A stretch of 64,000 bases of DNA, taken from positions 22,347,188-22,411,187 of the forward strand of contig CM033747.1 in the NCBI GenBank assembly GCA_019671005.1, given 5' to 3'. This DNA comes from Hibiscus mutabilis (taxonomy: Eukaryota; Streptophyta; Magnoliopsida; Malvales; Malvaceae). A program made the translations under genes and the position numbers. The notes beneath the pieces are model-generated. The model was not told where the DNA came from. It was given only the letters and a program-made list of their open reading frames with translations, and did no database searches. Each line of letters opens with the position of its first letter. Positions within the stretch are counted from its first letter, which is position 1. This document shows, in pieces, positions 1 through 10,520 of this stretch.

Positions 1-624
1 AATATCATAAATTTTAATTTATAATATTTATTCGATTCAATTATTCGAATTTCATTCAATACGATTTCCAAATTTTTTTCTTTGAGCTTTATAACCACTC
101 CATCATATTCTAACTAAATCTAGTTAGAATCCCACAACTATTAATAAAATATTTATAAAATAATATTTTATGAATTTCCCATAATCTTTGGAACTGTCTG
201 TAAAATTTCAATTCGATCCGATATACCGATAATTACCGAAAATTTTTCTCAGATATATATCCTCTTAGAAATCTTATCTCAACAATCCATTACGAATATT
301 ACTGACTTAAACTGAATCTTTTTTATCAGACAAAATATCGAATATGGGACCTTCCCAATAGGTCACTCATCCCTGTGCTACTCTGGTTTGAGCACACTTA
401 ATAATTTTTATTCGATCCAAAATTCGAATAATATAAGCCTCGTATGAAAAATTCGGGTAACACGAAAACACCACTCTTAGGGGTAAACTATTCATTTACA
501 GGGTTAAATTACATAACTTTTTAAAATTACACTTTGGTCCCAGAACTTTTCCAAACTTTACATTTTAACCCCTAAATTTTCAAAAATTACATTTTAGTCA
601 CTAATCAAAAATTGAGATTTTACA
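1..624 (-). mobile_element. Fragment of a Tekay-type gypsy LTR (start of the sense-strand LTR)
   Basis: The stretch is nearly identical to 8546-9166, the end of the 3' LTR of element A, and finishes at the same TTTTACA border followed by a polypurine tract. It continues beyond the left edge of the window. In the sense (minus) direction it is the first part of an LTR. Differences from 8546-9166 are few by eye, including a 3-bp length change near 383, so the copy is recent. Confidence 0.85.
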
Positions 625-637
625 ATTCCTCCCCTTA
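625..637 (-). promoter_or_regulatory. Polypurine tract of the Tekay fragment
   Basis: On the minus strand a run near AAGGGGAGGAATT directly precedes the LTR border, which is where gypsy elements prime plus-strand DNA synthesis. It overlaps the stop codon of the polyprotein end, as it does in element A (9167-9179) and element B (46793-46805). Confidence 0.7.
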
Positions 638-832
638 AGAAAATTCGTCCTCGAATTTTTCACGTTTACCCGTTTCAAACAATTTTGCATTTTGCTTATT
701 CATTCTCTCTTTAATTTCCCAAATGACTTTCTCTACTTTATGATTTCTCCAGAGAACCTTAACCAGTAGAATTTTCTTGTTCTTTAATTCTTTGACTCTA
801 TATGCTAGGATTTTCATTGGTTTTTTATTCAT
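635..832 (-). pseudogene. C-terminal end of gypsy pol with chromodomain (duplicate copy)
   Basis: The 65-residue open frame contains the segment ILAYRVKELKNKKILLVKVLWRN followed by a VIWE-like motif and ends EFEDEFS-like, which is the chromodomain tail of Tekay/Del chromovirus integrases. In that family the chromodomain reads modified histones and steers integration into heterochromatin. The sequence is identical to 9177-9374. The start Met is only the first in the open frame; the real polyprotein began far upstream. It is a fragment with no expected function of its own. Confidence 0.8.
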
Positions 833-1425
833 ATGTCAAATCTGGTTGTAGTTCATTCTCCTTGGAAGTAATTACATGTGAAGAATTCGACTGATACCTC
901 TGAAGTATGGTTACGTGAAACACATCATGATTCTTGTTCAAATCTGAAGGTAAAGCCAATTGGTAAACCATTGGTCCCACTCTTTTTATAATTTCATATG
1001 GCCCAATAAATCTTAGACTAAGCTTTCCTTTTCAACTAAAACGTAATCACCATCTTCCAAGGTGAAACCTTTAAAAACACTTTTTCTCTAACTTCATATT
1101 CAATATTCTTTTTTCTTCTTATTTGCATAGGCCTTTTGTCAATCCACGGTGGCCTTGAAATTTTGCTAAATAATCTTTACTTTATCCTCCATGTCTTGTG
1201 TTAAATCAACTCTTCCAATGTTTGAGTTATTACAACATTTCGATTTTGTAACCCAACCGATTTAGAGAAGTTCGGTATTTTCTTCCATATTCCATCTTGA
1301 TACTTGCTTGATAACTATTATTATAAGCAAATTCGGTTGAGGACAGGTACTTTTCTCGTGATTTTGCAAACTCAATTATACAAGCTCTTAACATGTCTTA
1401 TAGAATCTGTATGGTCTTTTCAAGA
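833..1425 (-). pseudogene. Integrase remnant of a Tekay-type element (duplicate copy)
   Basis: This is the counterpart of 9375-9966 in element A. On the minus strand it reads through decayed integrase sequence, including the 'EFAYNNSYQASIKM' segment typical of the integrase C-terminal core. Frameshifts interrupt it. Similarity to element A stops abruptly at about 1425, where unrelated AT-rich sequence begins. Confidence 0.7.
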
Positions 1426-1591
1426 TGTTTTATTTTATTCTATTTCCAATTAAGTTCTCAAATCCATAACAAAACTTTCAATTAAGCCTCTAAGTCTTAT
1501 TTTCTTTCAATTAAATCCATTTATAAGTGTTGGAAATTTTTTTATAATTATAATTAAAATTTCCCATAGTTGATATTTACCTTGATCATTT
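1426..1591. other. AT-rich sequence between two duplication blocks, no gene seen
   Basis: This interval separates the copy of the element A end from the tandem duplication that starts near 1592. It has no counterpart beside the second duplicate and shows no coding signal. Confidence 0.6.
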
Positions 1592-1961
1592 TTTTTAATT
1601 TAGATATTGACCATTAGAACAAATATATATATATATATATTATTTTTGAGTTTGCTGGTGGAAAAGAACTCTTTGATAAAATCGTAAGAAATTTAATCTC
1701 CTATCTCACAATTATAATTTATAATAGATATTTTTTAGTCCATTTTAATTTATGTTCGTTTTTATTTAGAAAATACTATAAATGTCATTAAAAATAAATT
1801 TTTTATAATTATAATTATTATATTTTACAATAAGTTGTGTGAATTTAAAAAAAAACGACCGTGACATCCGCATGACCGACCGCAATGGCATCCGTTATGG
1901 CCGCAACCGCGATAAACACGATGCAACCAAAACGCAAAACGCGACCGCTATTTAAATCCTG
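1592..1961. mobile_element. Truncated hAT-like nonautonomous element, copy 1
   Basis: Next to KRR1 exon 7 the sequence has a GC-rich subterminal block with repeated GCGGTTGCG-like motifs and ends at CCGCTATTTAAATCCTG, a CAGGG-type terminus when read from the other strand. The opposite terminus is missing because the block is cut by the duplication edge at 1592. hAT assignment rests on the CAGGG end and is tentative. Confidence 0.45.
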
Positions 1962-1969
1962 TTTGGCAC

Positions 1970-2074
1970 CTTGATATGGTACACATGATGCATTTTATTC
2001 TCTATGCAATCCTCCACAATCCTCCTGACTTGTTTTAAACCTTTAAATGATCCCATAGCAGCGACAGTATTTCC
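1970..2074 (-). CDS. KRR1: KRR1 exon 7, copy 1
   Basis: Same 35-codon exon as 4638-4742. No downstream KRR1 exon (the LMMKKEL region onwards) was found between here and position 1. Confidence 0.85.
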
Positions 2075-2187
2075 CTATTCCATCATACGGGAAATGACAA
2101 AAATACTTTCAGTTTGTGGTTCTCCATTTCAACACAGAGCAAAAAATGAAGTTCAACAACCAAAAAAGAACGAGGGTAAGCAATTAC

Positions 2188-2226
2188 CTGAAAAATAATG
2201 TAGCAGCCTGTCAATATTTCAAGTGC
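2188..2226 (-). CDS. KRR1: KRR1 exon 6, copy 1
   Basis: Same 13-codon exon as 4856-4894, with the same GATGCAG acceptor and GTAATT donor. Confidence 0.85.
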
Positions 2227-2389
2227 CTGCATCCAGCAATGGAAGGGAGGATAAGACAGTTAATAGGATTGAAGTTAATTGCAGCACCCCACTTCATAGT
2301 AATAGTATATACTCATGCCTCAAAATAGCCTTTTTTTCAGGGGATTATTTCAGTATCTTTTCAAGACATCGATAAGAATGCATAGACAC

Positions 2390-2446
2390 CTTCAAAGTTG
2401 ATGAATTTGGCCCCACGAGACGCTGCCTTCTTTTAACGAATCGTTC
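2390..2446 (-). pseudogene. KRR1: KRR1 exon 5, copy 1, acceptor lost
   Basis: The 57-bp exon is in frame over 19 codons (ERFVKRRQRLVGPNSSTLK), unlike copy 2. The dinucleotide before it on the minus strand is AT (plus 2447-2448), following a pyrimidine-rich GTTTTCAC tract, so a G to T change at the acceptor is the simplest reading. Confidence 0.82.
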
Positions 2447-2537
2447 ATGTGAAAACAAAATACTTAGACAACTTTATGAAAAAAATTTAGATTCAACAAT
2501 GCAAGATCTTGTCATCTATCAAAATAAAAAATAAATT

Positions 2538-4247
2538 TGTAACACCCTTAAAGTATACTCGTAGACCGAATATACACTAAAGATGTTACAGAGTTGTTAA
2601 GGAAAACTTGACTTGAATTTTTTTTATACCAAACTTTATCTTGTAGCTTAACACTTTCTCGGTTTTGAATTAAAAACTACATCAGTCTATAGCAGCTAGT
2701 TTTGACCCTGAATTGTTTTATAAAATTTATAGATGAGTTATTGTAATAAAAATATTATTCAAGATGAAAACTAGGTACACTGTCTAGACCGTTTCTTAAT
2801 TTTAAAATTATTACACGATTATGGTTAAATTATACTTAAATATATCAAAACATATAACTACTTATAGTAAACCATTTTCTAAATCCATACATTCATAATA
2901 GTGCATAAACACATTGTAAATTTAAGCTTACAAAACAATGTCTCTTTAAAACTCACATACATGTACATGCCCACTAGACATCAACCATAATTTAAGATGT
3001 GCATAGCATGATTATTAATGTAACTTGAATTTCTCGATTTAACAGCTCCTCTTGCTACTCTACTTGGGAGAACCTACGTATGAAATAACACACGCTAAGT
3101 ACGAACTTAGTGAGGCATATAATTTCATTTATCAAACATAAGATAAAACAATATGTATCATAGAATAACATAGCATGTTTTCTACCTAAGATAGAGTTGT
3201 ACTATCAAGATTTCCATAGCCAAAAGGTATTCATGTGCATGTCACATATTCCTAACATAATCATGTTTCCAATACTCTATCATCATCAAGTAAATCATAT
3301 ACATGGCATAGTTCACATACGTAATATGATTCACATACATGGCATGATTCACATACGTAACATGATTCACATACGTAACATGATTCACATACACGACATA
3401 ATTTATATATATGTGGCATGATTTATATACATGACATAATTCATATATGTGTCATAATTCATATACGTGACATCATTCATATACATAACTTAATTCATAT
3501 ACATAACATGATACGTGTACATGGCATAATTCATATACGTAACATAATTTGTATACATGTCATGATTCATATACGTAACTTGATTCATTTACATAACATG
3601 ATTCTTTTACCTGACATGATTCATATACGTGATTTAATTCATATACATGGCATGTTCCGTATTCATGGTATGGTTCATATACATGACATATTTCATATAC
3701 ATGACATGGTTCATATTCATGACATGATTCATATACGTAACATGATTCGTTTACATGACATGATTCATTTATGTGACATGATTCTTTTATCATTGCCCAA
3801 AGTACGCTATATGAGATCGAGGTACACGTCATCTATCTAGAAATGATATCGTATCTAACGTGGGCGTGAAGATGTGTACGTACTTCGGGACGCTTTTTGC
3901 TCGCCATAAACATGAAACACCTCGACAGTGCACTCGGGTACAGTGGGCGTGGATCCTCAGGGTGCATGTGACACAATCATTTTGTCATAGTATATGTTTG
4001 ATAACATGAACATGAGGGTGCAACTGCTAAAGACTCTGTGGCATACCAACTATACCATGGACTCTCATACACAATACTTGAGCATTTCTTTTATCATCAA
4101 CTCAACATCATAATTAATCATATAAATAGACATTTCATGTTTCATGCTTCATCATAAATAGTCATGGCAAACATAGATCATCATCATTTTTCGTAAATAA
4201 TTTATATTTCATATTCTATTTAATCTACCTTTATTGTAACATGCAAT
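2538..4247 (-). mobile_element. Partial Tekay-type LTR (sense 3' end) in duplication copy 1
   Basis: It starts at TGTAACACCC next to KRR1 intron 4 sequence, exactly as at 5206, and runs 1.7 kb before the duplication break. It contains the hairpin (3091-3116), the tandem array (3293-3794) and the conserved core (4031-4056) of this LTR family. Its sequence agrees with the LTR at 12736 better than the neighbouring copy at 5206 does. Confidence 0.88.
3293..3794. repeat. 18-bp minisatellite inside LTR (array 1)
   Basis: About 27 degenerate copies of a unit close to CATGATTCATATACGTGA follow one another. Because 18 is a multiple of three, both strands stay open and give repetitive frames (MIHIHD-type on the plus strand, ESCHVY-type on the minus strand). 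These are not taken as genes. Confidence 0.85.
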
Positions 4248-4257
4248 GTCATAAATG

Positions 4258-4629
4258 TTTTTAATTTAGATATTGACCATTAGAACAAATATATATATAT
4301 ATATATTATTTTTGAGTTTGCTGGTGGAAAAGAACTCTTTGATAAAATCGTAAGAAATTTAATCTCCTATCTCACAATTATAATTTATAATAGATATTTT
4401 TTAGTCCATTTTAATTTATGTTCGTTTTTATTTAGAAAATACTATAAATGTCATTAAAAATAAATTTTTTATAATTATAATTATTATATTTTACAATAAG
4501 TTGTGTGAATTTAAAAAAAAAATCACGACCGTGACATCCGCACTGACCGCAATGGCATCCGTTATGGCCGCAACCGCGATAAACACGATGCAACCGAAAA
4601 CGCAACCGCGACCGCTATTTAAATCCCTG
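4258..4629. mobile_element. Truncated hAT-like nonautonomous element, copy 2
   Basis: This is the duplicate of 1592-1961 and keeps the fuller terminus CCGCTATTTAAATCCCTG. The GC-rich subterminal motifs lie at about 4525-4620. Confidence 0.45.
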
Positions 4630-4637
4630 TTTGGCAC

Positions 4638-4742
4638 CTTGATATGGTACACATGATGCATTTTATTCTCTATGCAATCCTCCACAATCCTCCTGACTTG
4701 TTTTAAACCTTTAAATGATCCCATAGCAGCGACAGTATTTCC
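4638..4742 (-). CDS. KRR1: KRR1 exon 7, copy 2
   Basis: A 105-bp, 35-codon exon begins GNTVAAMGSFKGLKQVRRIV and ends with an MHHVYHIK segment, one of the best conserved parts of KRR1. The acceptor is GAATAG and the putative donor GTGCCA. A hAT-like terminus begins 8 bp beyond the exon, so the native intron is disrupted at once. Confidence 0.88.
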
Positions 4743-4855
4743 CTATTCCATCATACGGGAAATGACAAAAATACTTTCAGTTTGTGGTTCTCCATTTCAA
4801 CACAGAGCAAAAAATGAAGTTCAACAACCAAAAAAGAACGAGGGTAAGCAATTAC

Positions 4856-4894
4856 CTGAAAAATAATGTAGCAGCCTGTCAATATTTCAAGTGC
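4856..4894 (-). CDS. KRR1: KRR1 exon 6, copy 2
   Basis: A 39-bp exon reading ALEILTGCYIIFQ lies between GATGCAG and GTAATT. It matches the KH-domain segment of KRR1 just before the GNTVAAMG motif. It is identical to 2188-2226. Confidence 0.85.
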
Positions 4895-5057
4895 CTGCAT
4901 CCAGCAATGGAAGGGAGGATAAGACAGTTAATAGGATTGAAGTTAATTGCAGCACCCCACTTCATAGTAATAGTATATACTCATGCCTCAAAATAGCCTT
5001 TTTTTCAGGGGATTATTTCAGTATCTTTTCAAGACATCGATAAGAATGCATAGACAC

Positions 5058-5115
5058 CTTCAAAGTTGATGAATTTGGCCCCACGAGACGCTGCCTTCTT
5101 TTTAACGAATCGTTC
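5058..5115 (-). pseudogene. KRR1: KRR1 exon 5, copy 2, frameshifted
   Basis: The sequence corresponds to the KRR1 stretch RFVKRRQRLVGPNSSTLK, but an extra A in the run after GTT (5 A instead of 4) breaks the frame. The base pair before GAACG is AT where an AG acceptor is expected. The donor after the AAG codon is GTGTCT. Confidence 0.8.
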
Positions 5116-5205
5116 ATGTTAAAACAAAATACTTAGACAACTTTATGAAAAAATTTAGATTCAACAATGCAAGATCTTGTCATCTATCAAAATAAAAAAT
5201 AAATT

Positions 5206-8200
5206 TGTAACACCCTTAAAGTATACTAGAGTTACCGAATATACACTAAAGATGTTACTAAAAACAAGGAAAACTTGACTTGAATTTTTTTATACCAAAC
5301 TTTATCTTGTAGCTTAACACTTTCTCGGTTTTGAATTAAAAACTACATCAATTTTATAGCAGTAGTTTTGACACTTGAATTGTTTTATAAAATTTATAGA
5401 TGAGTTATTGTAATAAAAATATTATTCAAGATGAAAACTAGGTACACACTTTTTTGTCTAGACCAATTTCTTAATTTTAAAATTATTACAAGATTATGGT
5501 TAAATTATACTTAAATATATCAAAACATATAACTACTTATAGTAAACCATTTTCTAAATCCATACATTCATAATAGTGCATAAACACATTGTAAATTTAA
5601 GCTTACAAAACAATGTCTCTTTAAAACTCACATACATGTACATGCCCACTAGACATCAACCATAATTTAAGATGTGCATAGCATGATTATTAATGTAACT
5701 TGAATTTCTCTTTTAAAACTTTCTTGCTACTCTACTTGGGAGAACCTAAGTATGAAATAACACACGGATGGAACTAACTTAGTGAGGCATATAATTTCAT
5801 TTATCAAACATAAGATAAAACAATATGTATCATAGAATAACATAGCATGTTTTCTACCTAAGATAGAGTTGTACTATCAAGATTTCCATAGCCAAAAGGT
5901 ATTCATGTGCATGTCACATATTCCTAACATAATCATGTTTCCAATACTCTATCATCATCAAGTAAATCATATACATGGCATAGTTCACATACAAATATGA
6001 TTCACATACATGGCATGATTCACATATTTAACATGATTCACATACGTAAACATGATTCACATAAAAACATAATTTATATATATGTGGCATGATTTATATA
6101 CATGACATAATTCATATATGTGTCATAATTCATATTTGACACATCATTCATATACATAACTTAATTCATATACATAACATGATACGTGTACATGGCATAA
6201 TTCATATAAGTAACATAATTTGTATACATGTCATGATTCATATACGTAAAATGATTCATTTACATAACATGATTCTTTTACCAACTACATGATTCATATA
6301 CGTGATTTAATTCATATACATGGCATGTTCCGTATTCATGGTATGGTTCATATACATGACATATTTCATATACATGACATGGTTCATATTCATGACATGA
6401 TTCATATACGTAACATGATTCGTTTACATGACATGATTCATTTATGTGACATGATTCTTTTATCATTGCCCAAAGTACGCTATATGAGATCGAGGTACAC
6501 GAGTCATCTAGAAATGATATCGTAGTGTCTAACGTGGACGTGAAGATGTGTAAATGCCAACGCTTTTTGCTCGCCATAAACATGAAACACCTCGAACTAA
6601 AGCACTTTTATTGCACTCTAAATCGTGGATCCTCGTGGTGCATGTGACAAATCATTTTGTCATAGTATATGTTTGATAACATGAACATGAGGGTGCAATC
6701 ATAAAGACTAAATGGCATACCAACTATACCATGGACTCTCATACACAATACTTGAGCATTTCTTTTATCATCAACTCAACATCATAATTAATCATATAAA
6801 TAGACATTTCATGTTTCATGCTTCATCATAAATAGTCATGGCAAACATAGATCATCATCATTTTTCGAATAATTTATATTTCATATTCTATTTAATCTAC
6901 CTTTATTGTAACATGCAATACCTCAACATATATATATAAGGCAATACTATTTTTAAATTAAGGTCGACTATTCGCTAGTCTTCCTAATTACAATTTAAAA
7001 CATATAAAATGCACTCACCGGGTCATGAATAGCATGCCTCACCGAGCTTACTTGAGTTTCTTATCTTTCTTTTTATCACTTGGTTCTCCTTCGATCTCTT
7101 TTAGAATCGTATAAGACCAATTGAACATATACATCATTTATCTTGCCTTAAACTTAAATATAACATTGTTAACTTGATTTTTTAAACATGACTATTCAAA
7201 TATAATTTTTTTAAAAAATTTCCTAATATTCTTCAAAGTTTTCGAATTGGTCCCTAGGTCCTTAATGACCATTTTAGACATTAAACAATTGTTCAAACCC
7301 TATTTAAAAATTTTCCATAATTAATTACTCATTTTGAACTATTACCTTTTTAGTCCTCAAACTTTATAAAATTGACATTTTAGTCACTACTTCACTTTTG
7401 TACATAAATTCATGTACAATTAAACCATTTATTTATTTCTGACATCCTTAGAAATTTTTCTTCAACTTTTAAACTTTATTCAATTTAGTCATTCATTATA
7501 TTTTCATTTTGAAATAGGTCCTTCATATTTCCTTTCTTGACATATCAATCCCTTAATTTTCATAACATGCTTGAATCTTCAATTCTATCAATTTTTCATA
7601 AATTCAAGACCAATCCCTATTTTTTCCTAAATTGTCGAATTAGTCCTTCAATTTCCAAAAATTTTCATTTTGGTCCCTAATCATCAATTCAAGCTAATTT
7701 CATCATAAATCAATAATTCCAATACTAAAATAAAATTTTCAATAATTTCCCTTAATTCCTTAAACAATTCAAAATAGTCCCTAAAATCTCATCTTGGGAA
7801 ATTATTCAATCTAACATCAAAATCAAGCTTACAACATCATATTCTATTCAATTCCATCCTCAATTTAATTCCCTAACCAAAATCCCCAATTCTTAGGGTT
7901 AGGGTTTATAACCTTGGACATGGAATTAATCCAAATTCAAGCTTGGTACTATGTTTATAACATTAATTTTACACAATAAAACTTCAATTCCATCATTTAC
8001 TATCAAAATCATAACCATCCTCATCCATGAACATAACTCATACTTGACTTTATCATTCAAAAATACTATCAAAATGAAGAAAATCAAGTATAGAATAATT
8101 TACCTTAATCAATTTTTTGCTTGAAACTTGTCTTGATTCTTCAATTTTGGACTTGAAAATTGAAAACCCTATTTCTCATTTCTTTCTTGAGCATTTCAAA

Positions 8201-9166
8201 CAACCCCTGGAATAAAAAGATGATTTTTGTTCATCTTTTATTCTATTTAATCCACATGTAAAGTTAAATAAATTTCAAATTCATTTAACTAGTGAAATTA
8301 CTAAGTTACCCTTTTTATCCAATGGCCAAGATTCAATCTCATCAAAAATCAATGGCCATGATCTATTCCATGTGTTATTCACCTTTCAAAATTGCCCTCA
8401 AAGTTCTAAAATATTTCAAAAATGTCATTCATGGCAAATGACCAATTTGCCCTCCAACTAAACTTTATTTACTCACATGTCTAAAAAGTGTCATTCCATA
8501 AAAATTGAACCAAATTGGTTCCATTCTAATAAGCCTCCTTCCTAAAATATCATAAATTTTAATTTATAATATTTATTCGATTCAATTATTCGAATTTCAT
8601 TCAATACGATTTCCAAATTTTTTTCTTTGAGCTTTATAACCACTCCATCATATTCTAACTAAATCTAGTTAGAATCCCACAACTATTAATAAAATATTTA
8701 TAAAATAATATTTTATTAATTTCCCATAATCTTTGGAACTGTCTGTAAAATTTCAATTCGATCCGATATACCGATAATTACCGAAAATTTTTCTCAGATA
8801 TATATCCTCTTAGAAATCTTATCTCAACAATCCATTACGAATATTACTGACTTAAACTGAATCTTTTTTATCAGACAAAATATCGAATATGGGACCTTCC
8901 CAATAGGTCACCCATCCCTGTGCTACTGCCTGAGCACACTTAATAATTTTTATTCGATCCAAAATTCGAATAATATAAGCCTCGTATGAAAAATTCAGGT
9001 AACACGAAAACACCACTCTTAGGGGTAAACTATTCATTTACAGGGTTAAATTACATAACTTTTTAAAATTACACTTTGGTCCCGGAACTTTTCCGAACTT
9101 TACATTTTAACCCCTAAATTTTCAAAAATTACATTTTAGTCACTAATCAAAAATTGAGATTTTACA
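5206..9166 (-). repeat. 3' LTR of element A
   Basis: Bounded by TGTAACACCC and TTTTACA on the plus strand, it matches 12736-16637 over its whole length. The part from 5206 to about 6720 is unusual in having clustered short replacements relative to the other two copies, and these destroy the conserved hairpin (5761-5789). Confidence 0.9.
5964..6464. repeat. 18-bp minisatellite inside LTR (array 2)
   Basis: Counterpart of 3293-3794 with several units altered (for example ATACGT changed to ATATTT or ATACAA). Confidence 0.8.
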
Positions 9167-9179
9167 ATTCCTCCCCTTA
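9167..9179 (-). promoter_or_regulatory. Polypurine tract of element A
   Basis: Minus-strand AAGGGGAGGAATT abuts the 3' LTR and overlaps the polyprotein stop codon. Confidence 0.75.
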
Positions 9180-9374
9180 AGAAAATTCGTCCTCGAATTT
9201 TTCACGTTTACCCGTTTCAAACAATTTTGCATTTTGCTTATTCATTCTCTCTTTAATTTCCCAAATGACTTTCTCTACTTTATGATTTCTCCAGAGAACC
9301 TTAACCAGTAGAATTTTCTTGTTCTTTAATTCTTTGACTCTATATGCTAGGATTTTCATTGGTTTTTTATTCAT
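9177..9374 (-). pseudogene. Element A chromodomain (pol C-terminus)
   Basis: The 65-residue frame includes KELKNKKILLVKVLWRN, a VIWEIKERM segment equivalent to the EATWEPE helix start of chromodomains, and a final FEDEFS. This end is diagnostic of Tekay/Del chromoviruses, where it follows integrase. It is cut off from the upstream integrase by frameshifts, so this is the distal piece of a dead polyprotein. Confidence 0.82.
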
Positions 9375-10520
9375 ATGTCAAATCTGGTTGTAGTTCATTC
9401 TCCTTGGAAGTAATTACATGTGAAGAATTCGACTGATACCTCTGAAGTATGGTTACGTGAAACACATCATGATTCTTGTTCAAATCTGAAGGTAAAGCCA
9501 ATTGGTAAACCATTGGTCCCACTCTTTTTATAATTTCATATGGCCCAATAAATCTTAGACTAAGCTTTCCTTTTCAACTAAAACGTAATCACCATCTTCC
9601 AAGGTGAAACCTTTAAAAACACTTTTTCTCTAACTTCATATTCAATATTCTTTTTTCTTCTTATTTGCATAGGCCTTTTGTCAATCCACGGTGGCCTTGA
9701 AATTTTGCTAAATAATCTTTACTTTATCCTCCATGTCTTGTGTTAAATCAACTCTTCCAATGTTTGAGTTATTCTGAACATTTCGATTTTGTAACCCGAA
9801 CCGATTTAGAGAAGTTCGGTATTTTCTTCCATATTCCATCTTGATACTTGCTTGATAACTATTATTATAAGCAAATTCGGTTGAGGACAGATACTTTTCT
9901 CGTGATTTTGCAAACTCAATTATACAAGCTCTTAACATGTCTTATAGAATCTGTATGGTCCTTTCAAAATGGATGAATAGCTGTACTAAAATTTAATTTA
10001 GTACCTAGAGCTTCATGTAACGTATTACAAAAACTTGAAAATAACCTTGGGTCTCTGTCTGATACTATCAATATTGGAACACCATGCAGTCTTACTATCT
10101 TTTGAACATTGAGTTTTGCATATTTATCTAGCGAATAATCCATTCAAACTGGAATAAAGTGATCAAACTTGTCAAACAATCTATAATGACTCATATTGAA
10201 TTCTTTTTACTTGATTTAGCTAAAATCTCGTTTTAAAATCCATTGTTACTCGTTCCCATTTCCATTAGGTAATAGAGATAGGCTGAAGCAATCCAGAAGG
10301 TAACTGGTGTTCAGCTTTTACTTGTTGACACATTGAACACTTTGCCACAATTTTTGTGATTACTCTTTTCATTCTTGGTCACGGTTTCAAGTCTTTAAAT
10401 CTTGATACATCTTATTACTCGGGTGGATAGTCAATGGACTATAATGGCCTCTATTAATATCTATTTCTTCAGATTATCATTGTCAATAATATATACTTTA
10501 CCTCGGTAATATAAACAACC
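9375..10520 (-). pseudogene. Element A integrase remnant
   Basis: On the minus strand fragments of the integrase core can be read, with the clearest at 9708-9938 (ACIIEFAKSREKYLSSTEFA then YNNSYQASIKM). Several residues normally present between KM and YGRK are missing, and frames change repeatedly. Integrase would join element DNA to the genome; this copy cannot be functional. Confidence 0.7.

Larger units (their letters stand above)
1592..4247. repeat. Direct tandem duplication, copy 1 (KRR1 exons 5-7 plus partial LTR)
   Basis: The block matches 4258-6919 almost end to end at an offset of about 2668. It contains a truncated hAT-like element, KRR1 exons 7-5 and the last 1.7 kb (sense) of a Tekay LTR. 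A 10-bp filler (4248-4257) separates the copies. Both copies include the LTR/host border, so the duplication came after the LTR insertion. Confidence 0.9.
4258..6919. repeat. Direct tandem duplication, copy 2
   Basis: This is the second copy of 1592-4247. Its host part (4258-5205) is close to copy 1, but the LTR part (5206 to about 6720) differs in short clustered patches where copy 1 and the other LTR at 12736-14280 agree with each other. Confidence 0.9.

Noticed and set aside
2004..2328. Plus-strand frames of 64 and 70 residues, repeated at 4672-4996
   Set aside because: They are antisense to KRR1 exons 7 and 6 and the intervening introns; the minus strand has spliced homology to a known protein.
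3197..3840. Plus- and minus-strand frames with His/Ile-rich or Cys/His-rich hexapeptide repeats (also 6278-6583 and 13377-14073)
   Set aside because: They arise from the 18-bp LTR minisatellite, whose length is a multiple of three; the frames are not conserved at their ends between copies.
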